Below the pieces are notes generated by a model. That model worked only from the letters and a program-made list of their open reading frames with translations. It was not told the origin of the DNA and searched no databases. This document shows positions 1 to 11,097 of a stretch of DNA of 64,000 bases, piece after piece. Each line of letters opens with the position of its first letter. Position 1 is the first letter of the stretch. The stretch is from Protea cynaroides (Eukaryota; Streptophyta; Magnoliopsida; Proteales; Proteaceae), in assembly GCA_028583415.1 (NCBI GenBank), contig CM053267.1, forward strand, positions 23,630,478 through 23,694,477, given 5' to 3'. A program made the position numbers and the translations under genes.

Positions 1-1021
1 AAATGTCCATTAAACATTTATGCAAAAACAAGGCAAAAACACTTTTTGGTCAAAAATGAAAAAGAGGTTCATTTTTTGGACTATGTTTATTTTTCTTTTT
101 ATAAACAGTACCCAAAAATGATACCAAATATCTACTAAAACAAAAACTTGTTAAAAAAAAAAAGGAACCAAAGACACTCTTTAGAAAAGAAATCAAATCA
201 TGCACAAACTTGAAAAACCCAACAATACCCCTTAAACATGCTAATTTGGGTTCTGACTCTAGGCCAACCAACTTTAGGTTATTGTCATGCTCATAGTTAG
301 TAAGTTTGGGTACGACAAAAATTTAGATACAGTTACGTACGGATACTAAACTGATTTAGGCTTCAATATAGGGACTAAAATACGGCATTAATACATGTGT
401 TTAATACGGTAGCCTTTAGAAACATTGAGACTAATAAAAAGAGCATATATTTATTATACAATGAACATCTACATCATTAAACAAATAGAATAATAACATA
501 TGCAACCCCTTCAATGAGATTGAGATTGCGTGTTCATTTTAGTGCTCAATCATGGTAGACCTTCTTTGATGGAGAGGATGGGAAGGGTTATAAGTCACTT
601 ATCCGTGCACTAACCAATCGATATTGGACTAAACCCCTTAGATGATTTATGACCCTTCATATGCATCATCCTTTAAATCCTTTATCCCATACAGTTTCTG
701 CATCAGCAGTAGATATGCCACTAACAATGCTCTTTGGATCTTTTTATTTTTTTTTAATTTTTTTTATCTATTTATTAAAAATTATTTTTTATCAAAAATA
801 AAATATTATTTGGTAACTATAATAAAAATAAATAAATTTCGTATGTCTCTGTGAAACAATTAAAAAACATTAAAGATCTATCTGATTAATGATCTATCTG
901 GTTACATTATCATCGATTTGTTGGGGTGTCGAAGCGATCTGCGGTTAATGATCTTTACATTATCTACATTCTGCGATCACATAAGAAACAAAAACAATTG
1001 GAATAGAACTCTACCAATTCA
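1..1021. other. AT-rich intergenic stretch, no gene seen
   Basis: I see no convincing coding frame, domain or repeat boundary here. The short open frames are T- or A-run artefacts. Poly-T/A tracts lie near 725-870. Confidence 0.6.
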
Positions 1022-1450
1022 TCAAAGATTGAGAAGTGAAAATTCAAGAACCTTGTATCCACGATCGATGAATTTAATGGCAACAAGATCTCCGGTTTTT
1101 TTGTTCATCATAAGCTTCACAAAATGAGCCACAGAGAGATTTGCAGAGAGACGAGGACTTAATTCAAAGAGATGGAATTCTAGAAGACAGGATCGCTGCA
1201 GTTCCCTTGGTAGCGGCAGTGGTAGTGGTAGCGGGGTCCCTCCAAGGCTCATGAGGTCGATGGCTGGGCTGAAGCCACCTCCTCCTGTTAGATCTATGGG
1301 TTTCGTCTCTGGTTTCTGAAGCAGAGCACCACCGCGTCCACGGCTTCTCTCTGCCTCTTTTTTTCTTTGCTTTCCTCTCTTCATCTTTTTCAACTTCTTC
1401 ACTTCACCTTCTTCTTCTGCTACGCTTTCTTTCTTCCCCGTTTCTTGCAA
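1022..1450 (-). pseudogene. SnRK2-like protein kinase N-lobe fragment
   Basis: The last third of this 142-codon frame resembles the start of plant SnRK2 kinases: a degraded glycine-loop segment is followed by MNKKTGDLVAIKFIDRG, containing the ATP-binding lysine in 'AIK'. SnRK2 kinases are Ser/Thr kinases of ABA and osmotic signalling. The glycine-rich loop (normally GSGNFGVA) reads LSANLSVA, so nucleotide binding would be impaired. Just after the motif the frame reaches AAG|GTTCTT, a possible splice donor at about 1033-1036, but no downstream kinase exon is visible in the remaining 1 kb. The first 70 codons are Lys/Arg/Glu-rich and look non-homologous. I read it as a truncated gene fragment next to two inverted-repeat elements. 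An intact gene continuing beyond the window edge is a weaker alternative. Confidence 0.42.
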
Positions 1451-1461
1451 GGTACCCCACT

Positions 1462-1625
1462 GGATCCAAATCCTCTCCTCCTAAAGGTTCGGGAGGAGGG
1501 GCGGTACCTTCAATAGATATCGATTTGAATGGAAGGCTTGGATTCACCCGAGCTTCAAGTGTCGGCCATCTAACAGGGGTGCCACCCCTCCTCCCGAACC
1601 TCTGGGAGGAAAGGATGTGAATCCT
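1462..1625. mobile_element. Foldback MITE, family 1, copy 1
   Basis: Inverted-repeat element. Its left arm begins GGATCCAAATCCTCTCC and continues to a GGGAGGAGGGGCGG block; the right arm is the approximate reverse complement, ending AGGATGTGAATCC. It shares both arms with the elements at about 1756, 4296, 7349 and 57583. No matching 9-bp flanks are visible here, so this copy may be rearranged or internally deleted. Confidence 0.65.
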
Positions 1626-1755
1626 CATGATTTTTCTCTCTTCCCTGTTTCTGCTGTTTCCTAATCCTCTCCTCCCCGCCTCTCCACCTCTCACTCTATC
1701 CAACCGTTGGAGTCCATTAGAGTTCGAACCGGCTCACAACTCCAATGGTTGGATG

Positions 1756-1976
1756 GGGGATCCACATCCTCTCCTCCCAAAGGTTCAGGAGGAGGGGTGA
1801 CAACCAAGTTAGATGGCCAACACCTAGGGACCGGATCCATTCGAGCCGACAAACCAAGCCGACAAGAGAGTGTCGGCTCAGATGGAGGGCTTGAATTCAC
1901 CTGAGTCTCATGTGTCAACCATCTAACGAGGGTGCTGCCCCTCCTCCCAAACCTCTGAGAGGATAGGATTTGAATA
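1756..1976. mobile_element. Foldback MITE, family 1, copy 2 (MULE-like)
   Basis: The arms are GGATCCACATCCTCTCCTCC and the reverse complement of a segment ending AGGATAGGATTTGAAT. The centre carries the family motif 'gccgacaagagagtgtcggctc'-like inverted pair. The flanks ggttggatg (1747-1755) and tattggatg (1977-1985) match at 7 of 9 positions, consistent with the 9-bp target duplication made by Mutator-like transposases. It has no coding capacity. Confidence 0.7.
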
Positions 1977-1985
1977 TATTGGATG

Positions 1986-2673
1986 AGGTGGTAGCCAGGG
2001 AGGCAGGGAAGAGAGGATTTGGATACGTCAACTAGGCTTTCTTCTTCTCCCAAGGTTTTGGCAAATAAAAAGTGCTATTACCCTTTTGCCCTTATTTTTT
2101 AGTTAGAAAAATTTATACCTACGTGTTCATTAATTGATGCACAAAAATACCTACAAATTGTTTATAAGCAAAAATAATACCAAACCACTTTAATTTTAAT
2201 TTATTTATCTTAAATAACACTCATAAATAATACCAAACCATTTTAAAAACAAAAAAATAAAAATAAAAATAAAAAGAAAAACAAAAATGGATCCAAAGAG
2301 GCTCTTAGACCTTAATGCAAATTATACACTTGGGACTGCATGGGATCGACATGTCAATAAGTCCTCACACACAGCACCCCTGCTTGTCTCCTCAAAACCG
2401 GATCACAAAATGCCACAAAAGTTCAAATCATCACATGAAATAAAGGAGTTACTTAACTTTGATGGGTTGGACTTTGGACTCATTTTTGACGCTTAAACAA
2501 ATGTGGATTCAATCAACTTATAATATTTTGAAGTCCAATTCTTATAGGTTTGTTTGTTTCGATTTAAAATTTTCCACCTAAATAACATTTTAAATACAAA
2601 TGTTTCTCCATGTAATAATTTCACACTTTTCGAAGTCATTTCTTTGTTAAAAAAATCATATTTATAAGAAAAG

Positions 2674-2714
<41 letters not shown>

Positions 2715-3510
2715 AACCATTTATATCAAAAGAATCCGAACCATTTTTTACCATTTATATCAAAAGAAACCGAACCATAATTCACACTTTTTTATTTTTC
2801 TTTGACTAATCATGTTTGCCACCATGAGTATTATTATTATTTTTTTAATCATCATTGTATTTTAAGCAATTGAAAAATAAGATCCTTAATACAAAGATTC
2901 GGGAATAATTACACAGACGTTCCCTTGACAATTCCTTTATTACGTGACATTATTCTTCGTTGTAGGCTTACACGGATCTCCATAAAAAAATCATATTTAT
3001 AATACATAGTCCACTCCGTTACGCAATGGATGTTAATTGTTGATGTGGACAATGGTTTTTTTTTTTTTCAAAAGACTAAAATATCCTTATTCATATTGAA
3101 ATTACCTATTTACCCTTATTAGTCCTAAGGCAAATATGGGGTTTTTTTTTTTTCGAAGAGGATTTTTTCTCCAACATCTTCGTTTTCCTCTGGAAGAAAA
3201 GAGCAGGTGAGCTCGAGAGCTGTCTAGGCTCGTAGGATGAAATCAAAGTCGTCACGGCCGATGGAGAGGTTTTTGAATTCTGACTTCAATACTATCGTCG
3301 ATTACTTTTGCTGCTTAGATTTGATCACCTGGCTAACACATCTTGGCCTAGTTTTTTTTTCTTAATAGCATTCAGCTTGGACAAATCAGCCTTTTGTTTC
3401 CTCCACTTATTACGATAACTGTGGTTGAAGGTTTTACACCCGAGATGGATTTGAGGCTGAAATAGAAAGGTTTCAGCTCTGCATTTGGTTTCCTCCTCTT
3501 CATTTCCTTT
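1986..3510. other. Intergenic, no gene seen
   Basis: AT-rich sequence. It holds a (CT)n microsatellite at about 2679-2709, poly-T tracts near 3059 and 3140, and a segment at 2549-2640 (gtttgtttcgatttaaaatt) resembling a MITE end seen at 5688. No open frame has protein-like composition. Confidence 0.55.
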
Positions 3511-3512
3511 TG

Positions 3513-3861
3513 GCTGTGTTTAGTTGCAAGGAGAATTAAAGGGAAGGGAAGGGAAGGGAAAAATTTTAACTTAAAAAGAAAATTTTTATAATGATTACAA
3601 CATATGCTATCATATTGCTATGTAACTAATTCCAAATCATTTCATATTTAGTTATTAACTATTAACTTATACTTCACTTTGTATTCTAATCTCTTGCATT
3701 TAAAATAAATTTCACATCTTATTAGTATCATTTCTAAATATGTCAAGAAATTTAGGTAGTTTATACAATCATTTTATGTTATCACTATAATAGTTTCTTT
3801 TTTAAATTAAAAAATTTCTCTTTCATTCCTTTCAATTCCCCTTGCAGCCAAACATAACCTT
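3513..3861. mobile_element. MITE-like element with 'TTGCAAGGGGAATT' ends
   Basis: The left end, GGCTGTGTTTAGTTGCAAGG, is mirrored at the right by ccttgcagccaaacataacc, giving about 35 bp of imperfect terminal inverted repeats. A second copy lies at 56671-57238 in opposite orientation, sharing both ends and an internal 'ttacaacatatgctat'-like core. Non-coding. I see no clear target duplication, so the superfamily (hAT-like by the look of the ends) is uncertain. Confidence 0.6.
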
Positions 3862-4295
3862 TAAGATTTTCTTACCAAAAAAAAAAAAAAAAAAATTTAA
3901 GATTTCAATTTTCGCGGTCTCGAGGGTTCGTTCGTGTAGAAACAAAGAACTCAACTATTAAAAGATTTAGAAAACCACGTGCTTTAGAGTCAACAGTCAT
4001 TGAACCCTTTTTTGGGGATTGAGATCGTCCTCCAATGCGTCCAGCCGTGAACGGACTGATTGGAATCAAAGGACACGCCTGCCAATACATTGGGTGTGTA
4101 TCTTGTGATTCCAGTCCGTCTGATCATGACTAGACAACTGGACGGACTGGAAACGATCTTTTTCCTTCTTTTGGCTCTTAATTCAGCTGTAGCCTACTGT
4201 CAATCTCTTTTCCTTCACAAATTTCCGCTTAGTTTTGTACAAGATTTTTTTTTTCTTTTCCGGCTGGATGTGTGAAAGTTGTGTATGAATATTGG

Positions 4296-4538
4296 GTATA
4301 GAAATTGTCTCCCGCCTGAGTTTGGGTGGGAGACTTGGCGGCTCGGATGGATGGTCGCCACCTGGCTCTCGGGTGGATCCGAACCCTCCATCCGAGCTGA
4401 CACCCAAGCCAACAAGCTAAGCCAACAGGGGTATCGGCTCGGATGGAGGACTTGAATCCATCCGAGAGTCAGGTGGCGACCATCCATCCGGACCGCCAAA
4501 TCTCCCGCCCAAACTCAGGCGGGAGAGGATGTGGATCC
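4296..4538. mobile_element. Foldback MITE, family 1, copy 3, with exact 9-bp TSD
   Basis: Long palindromic element. The left arm CTCCCGCCTGAGTTTGGG pairs with cccaaactcaggcgggag on the right, and the next segments (ggcggctcggatggatggtc / gaccatccatccggaccgcc) pair as well, so nearly the whole unit folds back. It is flanked by perfect direct repeats GAATATTGG at 4287-4295 and 4539-4547, which is the length expected for Mutator-like elements. Non-autonomous. Confidence 0.82.
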
Positions 4539-4547
4539 GAATATTGG

Positions 4548-5682
4548 CGTTCTTTTATGTACTTAATGTCATTTCAGTTAAGCATTGAGATTAGCTCAGG
4601 TAAAATCCACCTAGTATTTATAAATTAGGAAAAATATAATGTTTGTTCAGTTTATTTATTTATTCCAAGGACCTGTTTGTCTGCAAAGTTGACATCTCCA
4701 TCTGATTTAGCAATCTAGGATACGGAACCGTCACAGCCCTCAACCACACAATCGTGGAAGATGAGGTGGAGAGTAGCGGCAGCGGTGGGTGGGTTCTCCA
4801 TTTATTTGGTGCTGACTATGTCTCGAATGATTTTCTCAAATTGGGGGCATGTCTTCTAGTAGTAGTTTTCTGTGAGAACTAGAGGAGATATGATGAGATG
4901 AAGAGAAAAATGAATAGGGTCAATGTCGCTTGTCACTGCTTTAGTGTAGACGGAGCGGGACACGGAGCGGGTCATGGGTCGTGACACACTGCTCCTCCAA
5001 TTTTATATATTCTTCTTCTCTTTCCAATGGGAGCAAGGAGAAGAGAAGAAAGGAAGCCTGATCTCTCTTGAGGTCAGAAATGGGTATAAGGGGGATTACC
5101 TGAGGGGAAGAAGATGCAAGGGGTTCAATTTAGGAAGAAAAACTATTTCGAGAGGAGTTAGAAATGAAAAGGTGGGAAAGTCTGTTAATTGTAGTAGAGG
5201 AGAGAAGTTTCAAGGATTTACTGGCTAAAACAAGAGGCTTGCACCTTGTCGGCGGGTGAGATCGAGGAGGAGACCAAGAAAGAAATGAGGAACAAGTGAT
5301 ATTAGTACGGTTATGTACTGATAGTGAAAAGGTATTTTCGTGTATCAAGTTTGTTAACACTGTTATATTGTAAATTTTCTTACCAAAAAAAAAAAAAAAT
5401 TAGAGTTAATAGTGTAAATATTAAATGCCCAGAATATTGTGTAATAAATGAATTATTAATGGGAGGTCCATCTAATTTTTCCGTAAATTTTTAAAGCAAC
5501 TATCCTTTATTAAAGAACAATTTCCAAAGAGGATACTATCAGTTATTTAAAGGGACTGGTCTTATCTTTAAGATCCAACTGTGACAAAATCCAATTATAA
5601 CTCATTCGGTTACAACCAGATAAAAACTTGAAAATAACCTACGTAACTGATAACCAGTTTTTTTCTAATGGATCTGTTTGTT
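4548..5682. other. Intergenic, no gene seen
   Basis: Mixed-composition spacer between mobile elements. The open frame at 4974-5228 is purine-rich without a recognisable domain. There is a poly-A tract near 5386. Confidence 0.5.
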
Positions 5683-5840
5683 TTGACATAAAATATTATC
5701 ATAAGAAAATTAAAAAAATTTCAACGTTTATTTCTAATAAGTAAAAAAAAAATGTCAAATTCTTTTCCCTCTCTCTTAAAGATCATTGTATTTCACTTAT
5801 TGGAAACAAACATTGAAAAATAAAAATTACATATAAAATA

Positions 5841-7188
5841 GGATAAATTACTCATACCACCCCTATAAACTTTGCTTATTACACATGAACCTAAAAATTG
5901 ACAATGATTACTCATACTACCCCTAAATTTCAAACCTTGTTATATTAAGACCCACAAATGATGATGTCATCAAGGTTAAATTCTTTTAATTTTTAAACTA
6001 CCCTTATGAGTATGCTGAAAAGACTAAAATAGGTTAAACTCTTTAACTGAAGCCCTTTACCAAAGCCCGACTCTAAAAACCCTAAAATCTCTTCAGTTCG
6101 AGTTTGTCCCCAAAATCTCTTTAGTTCAGAAGAACCTAAACTCCGACTGTGGAGACGAATGCAACGGTGGAGATGAGTGCGACGGTGGAGATGAGGAGAG
6201 AAGGTCGGCAAGATGGGATGGCTAGGACCTATGTGGTCGTCCAGGACATTGTATTAGTAGTACCCTATTACAGATCCACCTGCAGGGCCATGAATAAGTT
6301 CGACCCACCTATGACTACTGGAAACTTTATGAAGGTATCGTCCAAACCCACCAATCACTCCAAGCGAGCAGTTGCAGTCGCAGTCACACAAAATGTCAGG
6401 GTTACCGTTACCACCCTATTTACAAGTCCAAGGACAAAGCCAAAGGTTCTCACAAGGAGAGATATTATGATCTCCTCAGCTCAATCACTTGGAACAGAGT
6501 GGGATTGAACTATGCCGGATCATTAGCTACAACGATCTTAGATCCGTTGGCTAATCGTCATGATCATTGGGCTGACAACTACGACGAAGAGGTAGAATAT
6601 GACCTAGATGATGTCTATAATCGGAGTCACTATCTTGAAGAAATTGATCATGAAGCTGGAAATGAAGCAGGAGAAGACAATGATGATGATGATATGATGA
6701 GCTTCTGTGAAGTTGGATTTACGTTGGAACTGTTAGATGGAGGATGGTGTGCAGTGAGAGATATATGATCCTATGATTCTGATTCTGCTATATCCTACAG
6801 AAATCGATTCCCACCATCAATGAAATTAGAAGAAGAGAAGAAGAGAAGAAGTACCTGGAGAATTGCAGCACTGCAAACCAGGGATGGAGAATCTCATCGC
6901 ATACCAGCAATGGAGAAAACGACCAAAGGAGAGCGTCCGACAATGGTGCACGAACAATGGGATGGATATGTGGGATTGATTCTCTATAAAGAGTTTAAAG
7001 GGTATTTATGTCATTTATGTATCTCTATTTTGAAAAGGGCAAAAATGACTTGGTCTTTTTTTTTTGGTAAATGGACTAAGGGTATAATTGTCCACAAAGG
7101 TTTAGGGGGTAGTATGAGTAATTGTGGTCAACTTTTAGACTCATATGTAATAAGCAAAATTCACAGGGGTGGTATGAGTAATTTATCC
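5841..7188. mobile_element. 1.35-kb long-TIR element (Mutator-like)
   Basis: About 85-90 bp of terminal inverted repeat are visible. The left starts GGATAAATTACTCATACC; the right ends ggtatgagtaatttatcc. Flanks tataaaata (5832-5840) and tgtaaaata (7189-7197) match 8 of 9, a Mutator-type target duplication, and the site is inside an older MITE. The interior has no transposase. It holds two adjacent open frames on the + strand (6149-6508 and 6499-6768); the second encodes an acidic tract (DNDDDD). I do not recognise either. They may be captured host sequence, as in Pack-MULEs, or chance frames. Confidence 0.7.
6499..6768 (+). CDS. Hypothetical acidic protein inside the long-TIR element
   Basis: This 89-codon frame is rich in Asp, Glu and Tyr (YDEEVEYDLDDVYNRSHY, then DNDDDDMM). 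It has no recognised domain, signal peptide or membrane segment. It overlaps the upstream 6149-6508 frame by a few bases in another register, which suggests one ancestral frame broken by a shift. It sits entirely between the inverted repeats of the element, so it is at best transposon-carried. I do not know a function. Confidence 0.2.
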   Translation: MGLNYAGSLATTILDPLANRHDHWADNYDEEVEYDLDDVYNRSHYLEEIDHEAGNEAGEDNDDDDMMSFCEVGFTLELLDGGWCAVRDI

Positions 7189-7348
7189 TGTAAAATATTA
7201 CATGTAAAATTTGACGATAAAATTTTACATCAAAACAAACAGAACCAAAAGAAAAAAAAGCCTTCCATGGCTATCTAAAATTGGGCATTGAATACAAAAA
7301 AATTATTAGCCTCCCTATCCAAATGGAACCTAAAGCCACCATAAACAG

Positions 7349-7635
7349 GATGTACATCCTCTCCTCCCCGAGGTGCCAGAGGAGCGGCGGCAACCCCGTT
7401 GGATGCCGACCCCTGGGGCTCGGGTGAATCCGAACCCTTCATCTGAGTCGACACCAGCAGCAATTCAGTTAAATGGCTGACACTTGGGGCTCGAATACCG
7501 AGTCCTCCATCCGAGCCGACACCCTTTTGTCAGCTCGGGGGAAGGCCTCAAATTTACCTGAGCTCTAGGTGTCGACTATCCAACGGAGATGCCACCCCTC
7601 CTCTTGAACCTCAAAGAGGAGAGGATTTGGATACC
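7349..7635. mobile_element. Foldback MITE, family 1, copy 4
   Basis: The left arm, CATCCTCTCCTCCCCGAGG, and the right arm (cctcaaagaggagaggattt) are inverted relatives, with central gctcggatgg/ccatccgagc-type pairs. Flanks cataaacag (7340-7348) and cataaacct (7636-7644) match 7 of 9. A second orphan arm end, gggaggagaggatgtgaatcc, follows at about 7645-7665, hinting at a nested or abortive second copy. Confidence 0.7.
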
Positions 7636-7665
7636 CATAAACCTGGGAGGAGAGGATGTGAATCC

Positions 7666-9140
7666 TAAACATATATTCCGCGTTGTCAGTCTGAGTCACC
7701 TCCACAACTTCTGGCTCGCAAAAACACCTTAAGCAACCTTGGACCTCATTTCCTTCGCAAGACACAGAAAATTAAGGAATTTTAAAATATGGATTACATT
7801 AACAGCAACCTCTCTCTCTCTCTCTCTCCGCATTGATTAAGCCACCAGACATTCTCAATATCCCACCGATTTCTGTGCTCCTGAGAGGATTCTCATCCTT
7901 TCTTCTCCAAGTAAAAGAAAGCACACTCAAATACATTGAATATAAACATCTTGCTTCGTTAACAAGCTTCTCAACCTGTATTCCAGAAAAAAAAAAGAAA
8001 AAACAAAGAAGCTTTTCCATGTCCTACTCCATATCTTCCTTGGATCAAGGCAGGTAATGCTTGGGGAACAAGACTGCTGATGCCCTTCAATGTCAAGCTG
8101 TGTAACATCCATTAAAATAGAATGCACCAAGAGCCATCACAAACTGGTATTAAAGATCAAACACGGTTACTTGTACTACTAAGGTTCTAAATCCAGGTAT
8201 CAAAAGCCACAATGCATCTTTTTGGAAACAGTCCCATCCCAGGACATAGATCGGTTATTGTTTTATTAAAAAAATTAAATATTATTTAAATATATTCTCT
8301 TAGTAGCGTGGCAACGGTGGACGATACTCTACGATCAGCTAGGGCACAAATCCAGCAAGCATTTGGGCGGAATCAAGCTGATCTACGAGCACCATAACAC
8401 TAACGCAAGCATTGTAGTTTTTTTAGCTTGGTTCTGATGTATTCCTAGTAACCATGGATATTGCCACATGGCAACCTTATACGTTGGATGATTGACATGT
8501 GGCATGGAATATTTAAAAAAATAAAATAATGGGTATCGGATCAGGCGATCCGAAACCATGTCAGACCGATCATCAAAATCTATCAAGAATCGATTTTGGC
8601 TCATCTGACCAATTTGATACCAATTACTTGAACCATGATGCATGCCATGACCCAAAAGCAGAAAACATTTAATTAAAAATGCAATTAGAAGATAGAATGT
8701 TCTTTAAACTTTTAATGCTAAGTGTCTCCATGATAACAAGTTACCTTAGAAAGTCCTGATAAGTATCTTGGAAGATACAAGGCAAAAACCTCTCAGAAAC
8801 CATTTCCCACCCTCCTCTTCTTCAAAAGTAAATAAAACCTTACCCTTGTCACTGCAGCAACACGTCAAACCAATAAACAAAACTAAAGTAGAGAATAAAC
8901 CAGCTGGATTTCTATTCTTTATCTCAGTATTCTTTCATGATAAAGGGAATATGCATAGAATACACCTCATAATGATTAGTACAACCACATAAGTCAACAA
9001 AAGATCCTAAATTTCATACTTATCATCTATCTTTTATTGTTTGAATCCAAATAGCCTCCATGAATTAAGCTGGTCCGTTGTTTGAAGCATAAGTTTCTCA
9101 GTCAGTCACACTCATGGAAATTATTCAAATAAGAGATAAG
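7666..9140. other. Intergenic upstream of the ERF gene, no gene seen
   Basis: This spacer holds a (CT)n tract at about 7810-7829, a poly-A tract at about 7987-8002, and unremarkable AT-rich sequence. No protein-like frame is supported. Distal regulatory DNA of the ERF gene may lie here but cannot be identified by eye. Confidence 0.5.
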
Positions 9141-9145
9141 CTGTT

Positions 9146-9210
9146 CCAATCAAAGAAATGTCTATGGCTCTATATTTATATTTGTCAAACACCAAGCTAC
9201 TCTCTTCTCC
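9146..9210 (+). promoter_or_regulatory. Core promoter of the ERF gene: CCAAT and TATA boxes
   Basis: CCAAT is at 9146-9150 and TATATTTATA at 9171-9180. A pyrimidine-rich initiator-like stretch, ctctcttctcc, lies about 30 bp downstream, around 9200-9210. That spacing places transcription start just before 9255, so the in-frame ATG at 9114 would lie upstream of the promoter. Confidence 0.6.
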
Positions 9211-9254
9211 AAATCATTTTGCAAAGAAGAGGGCACAAGTTTTATGCCAGTGAC

Positions 9255-10097
9255 ATGGCCATTGGACTAGAGCAACAAGCAGCCCCTGATGGAATCCTAG
9301 AGAACGTATGGGCCAATTTCATCGGTGGAAATGCACCCGGAGGAGAATCGAGCAAAGCACCAACATCAACCCAAATTTGGGAGGAGCTACCACATCTAGA
9401 TGGGAGAGATGGGTCAATGGAAGTTCTACAGAGGCTTCCTAGTCTAGGTAGATGGATATCTATGGGAGCTGAAAGCTGGGAGGAACTGCTCAATGGTACT
9501 CACTTTGCAATCAATACTGAACTGTCCAACAATCTTGATTCAGATTGTAGTATGGTTAGTACAACTCCAAAACCAAATCCTGTCAAAACTGAGAAAGTGG
9601 CAGCTAAACACTTCAGAGGAGTGAGGAGGCGACCGTGGGGTAAATATGCTGCGGAGATAAGGGACTCATCAAGAAAAGGAGTTCGTGTTTGGCTTGGGAC
9701 CTTTGATACGGCTGAAGAAGCTGCCCTTGCTTATGATAAAGCTGCTTTGAGGATTAGAGGTCCTCGGACTTTCCTGAACTTTCCACTGGAGATTGTTGCA
9801 GAGGCTATGGAAGATACACGTTCTATGAATTGTTCCTCAACATCTTCACAAGCAACTTACACTAGCACTACAAAACTAGACAGCTCTCCTTGCCCATATT
9901 CAGGATGTAGGGAATCAACTCCATGTCCACAAAAAAGAGCCACTAGAGAATGGGAACAGAATGTTCAGACGATCCCAATGATTGAGCAACCTGCATGGAA
10001 GAAACTAGCTAATATGGAGCAGATATGGAATGAGATTGATGTACTGGAGTTTCAGGACCTTGGGAGCGATTACTTGGAGAGTTTATTGTCTTCATGA
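9255..10097 (+). CDS. AP2/ERF transcription factor, group IX-like
   Basis: Ethylene-response-factor type DNA-binding protein, expected to bind GCC-box promoters in the nucleus. I choose the ATG at 9255 (280 aa) over the in-frame ATG at 9114 because a TATA box lies between them and the extra 47 residues look like translated promoter. A single AP2 domain spans about residues 119-178: FRGVRRRPWGKYAAEIRD, then WLGTFDTAEEAALAYD and LNFP. The Ala and Asp in AAEIRD are ERF rather than DREB residues. Before it lies LPSLGRWISMGAESWEELL, a stretch I associate with some group IX ERFs. The C-terminus, EFQDLGSDYLESLL, fits the acidic-leucine EDLL-type activation motif of that group. Intron-less, as usual for the family. 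The exact orthologue is not assignable by eye. Confidence 0.93.
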   Translation: MAIGLEQQAAPDGILENVWANFIGGNAPGGESSKAPTSTQIWEELPHLDGRDGSMEVLQRLPSLGRWISMGAESWEELLNGTHFAINTELSNNLDSDCSMVSTTPKPNPVKTEKVAAKHFRGVRRRPWGKYAAEIRDSSRKGVRVWLGTFDTAEEAALAYDKAALRIRGPRTFLNFPLEIVAEAMEDTRSMNCSSTSSQATYTSTTKLDSSPCPYSGCRESTPCPQKRATREWEQNVQTIPMIEQPAWKKLANMEQIWNEIDVLEFQDLGSDYLESLLSS

Positions 10098-10662
10098 CAA
10101 TTTAGATTGGCTTCCAAATGAAGAATTTAGTCTTAGTACTGTAAGTTTTGAAAGTATAATTGTGATGTATAAAATTCTTAACTATGTGGATAAGCTGAAG
10201 AAGCTTTGATGCAACAGTTTCATTGCCAGACACCTGTGTCTAGTGAGATTTTGTTTGTTAATATACCATTATTATAAATGAAATTGGCAGAAGAAGGAAA
10301 AAAAAAACATATTTGTATATGTATGTCCATGTTCCAAATGGTGGCCGATCAAGCTTTTACTGTGTTAGATATTTGTGTTCATAATAATATGATCTTCAAG
10401 TTGTAAGACAAGAGCAAGAGTTGATCTTTCCAAAGATTAACATAAGCTTCCCGCTCCTGGATTCCATTGATTCTGTCTCCCTATGAGCAATTTGAAAGCT
10501 GAATATTGTTTGATAAATCCGATCCGATTCCAAGCTCTTAGGGAGTGAACCGGACTCCATTTGACTGTGGGATCCCAAGTTTGAGAGCTAAAAAAACTAG
10601 CATTTATTGCTCCAGAGAAAATGAAACAGAGCTAACAAAGGGAATCAGGCAAAAAAAAAGGC
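10098..10662. other. ERF 3' region and spacer
   Basis: Probable 3' UTR. T-rich sequence carries AATAAA-like signals: gtataaaatt near 10167 and ttataaatgaaat near 10274, followed by a poly-A tract near 10299. From 10300 to 10660 I see no gene. Confidence 0.45.
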
Positions 10663-10875
10663 TTGACCGCCACTGCCACCACTATCGCCATCCCCACCAC
10701 CACCACCATAGCGACCACCGCTACCATCCACCATGGCCACCACCACCACCACCACTATCACCACCACCACCGCCGTTGCCACCTCCACTACTGCCGTCGC
10801 CGCCTCCACCATAGCCGCAGCCACCACTACCATTACCGCCACCACCACTGCCGCCGCCGCCACCACTCCCACCAG
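10663..10875. repeat. Imperfect CCA/CCG-rich minisatellite
   Basis: A run of (CCACCACCGCC)-type triplets gives spurious His/Thr/Pro/Ala or Gly/Val frames in every register. It resembles the CCA-rich array at 20524-20969. The right flank ends in atcaaacggggcctaagg, like a Harbinger-type MITE end (GGCCCCGTTTGAT beside TTA), but I did not find the matching left end. Confidence 0.75.
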
Positions 10876-11060
10876 ATCTGGAATCAATTCTAGATTCATA
10901 TTTATCAATGAGATTCTACTCTCAATAAGTTTTTGGAATCAAATCTGGAATAGTCTTATCAAACAGTATTCTACTCTTAAAAAATTGACTCCAGAATAAA
11001 AGCAACGGATCAAGAGCAGAAGTATAATCAAACGGGGCCTAAGGGGCTAATGATCTCTTC

Positions 11061-11097
<37 letters not shown>

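Larger units (their letters stand above)
5683..7250. mobile_element. MITE with GTTTGTTTTGA ends, split by a later insertion
   Basis: The left end, CTGTTTGTTTTGACATAAAA (5685 on), is matched by the reverse complement of the right end (ttttacatcaaaacaaacag, about 7222-7243). The two halves, 5683-5840 and 7189-7245, are separated exactly by the long-TIR element at 5841-7188. Without the insertion this would be an AT-rich MITE of about 215 bp. Related end sequences occur near 2549 and 20046. Confidence 0.6.

Noticed and set aside
9242..9493. 83-codon minus-strand frame
   Set aside because: Antisense shadow of the ERF gene.
10645..10908. Glycine/valine-rich or His-rich proteins in overlapping frames
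   Set aside because: Low-complexity CCA/CCG repeat, with no promoter or domain.
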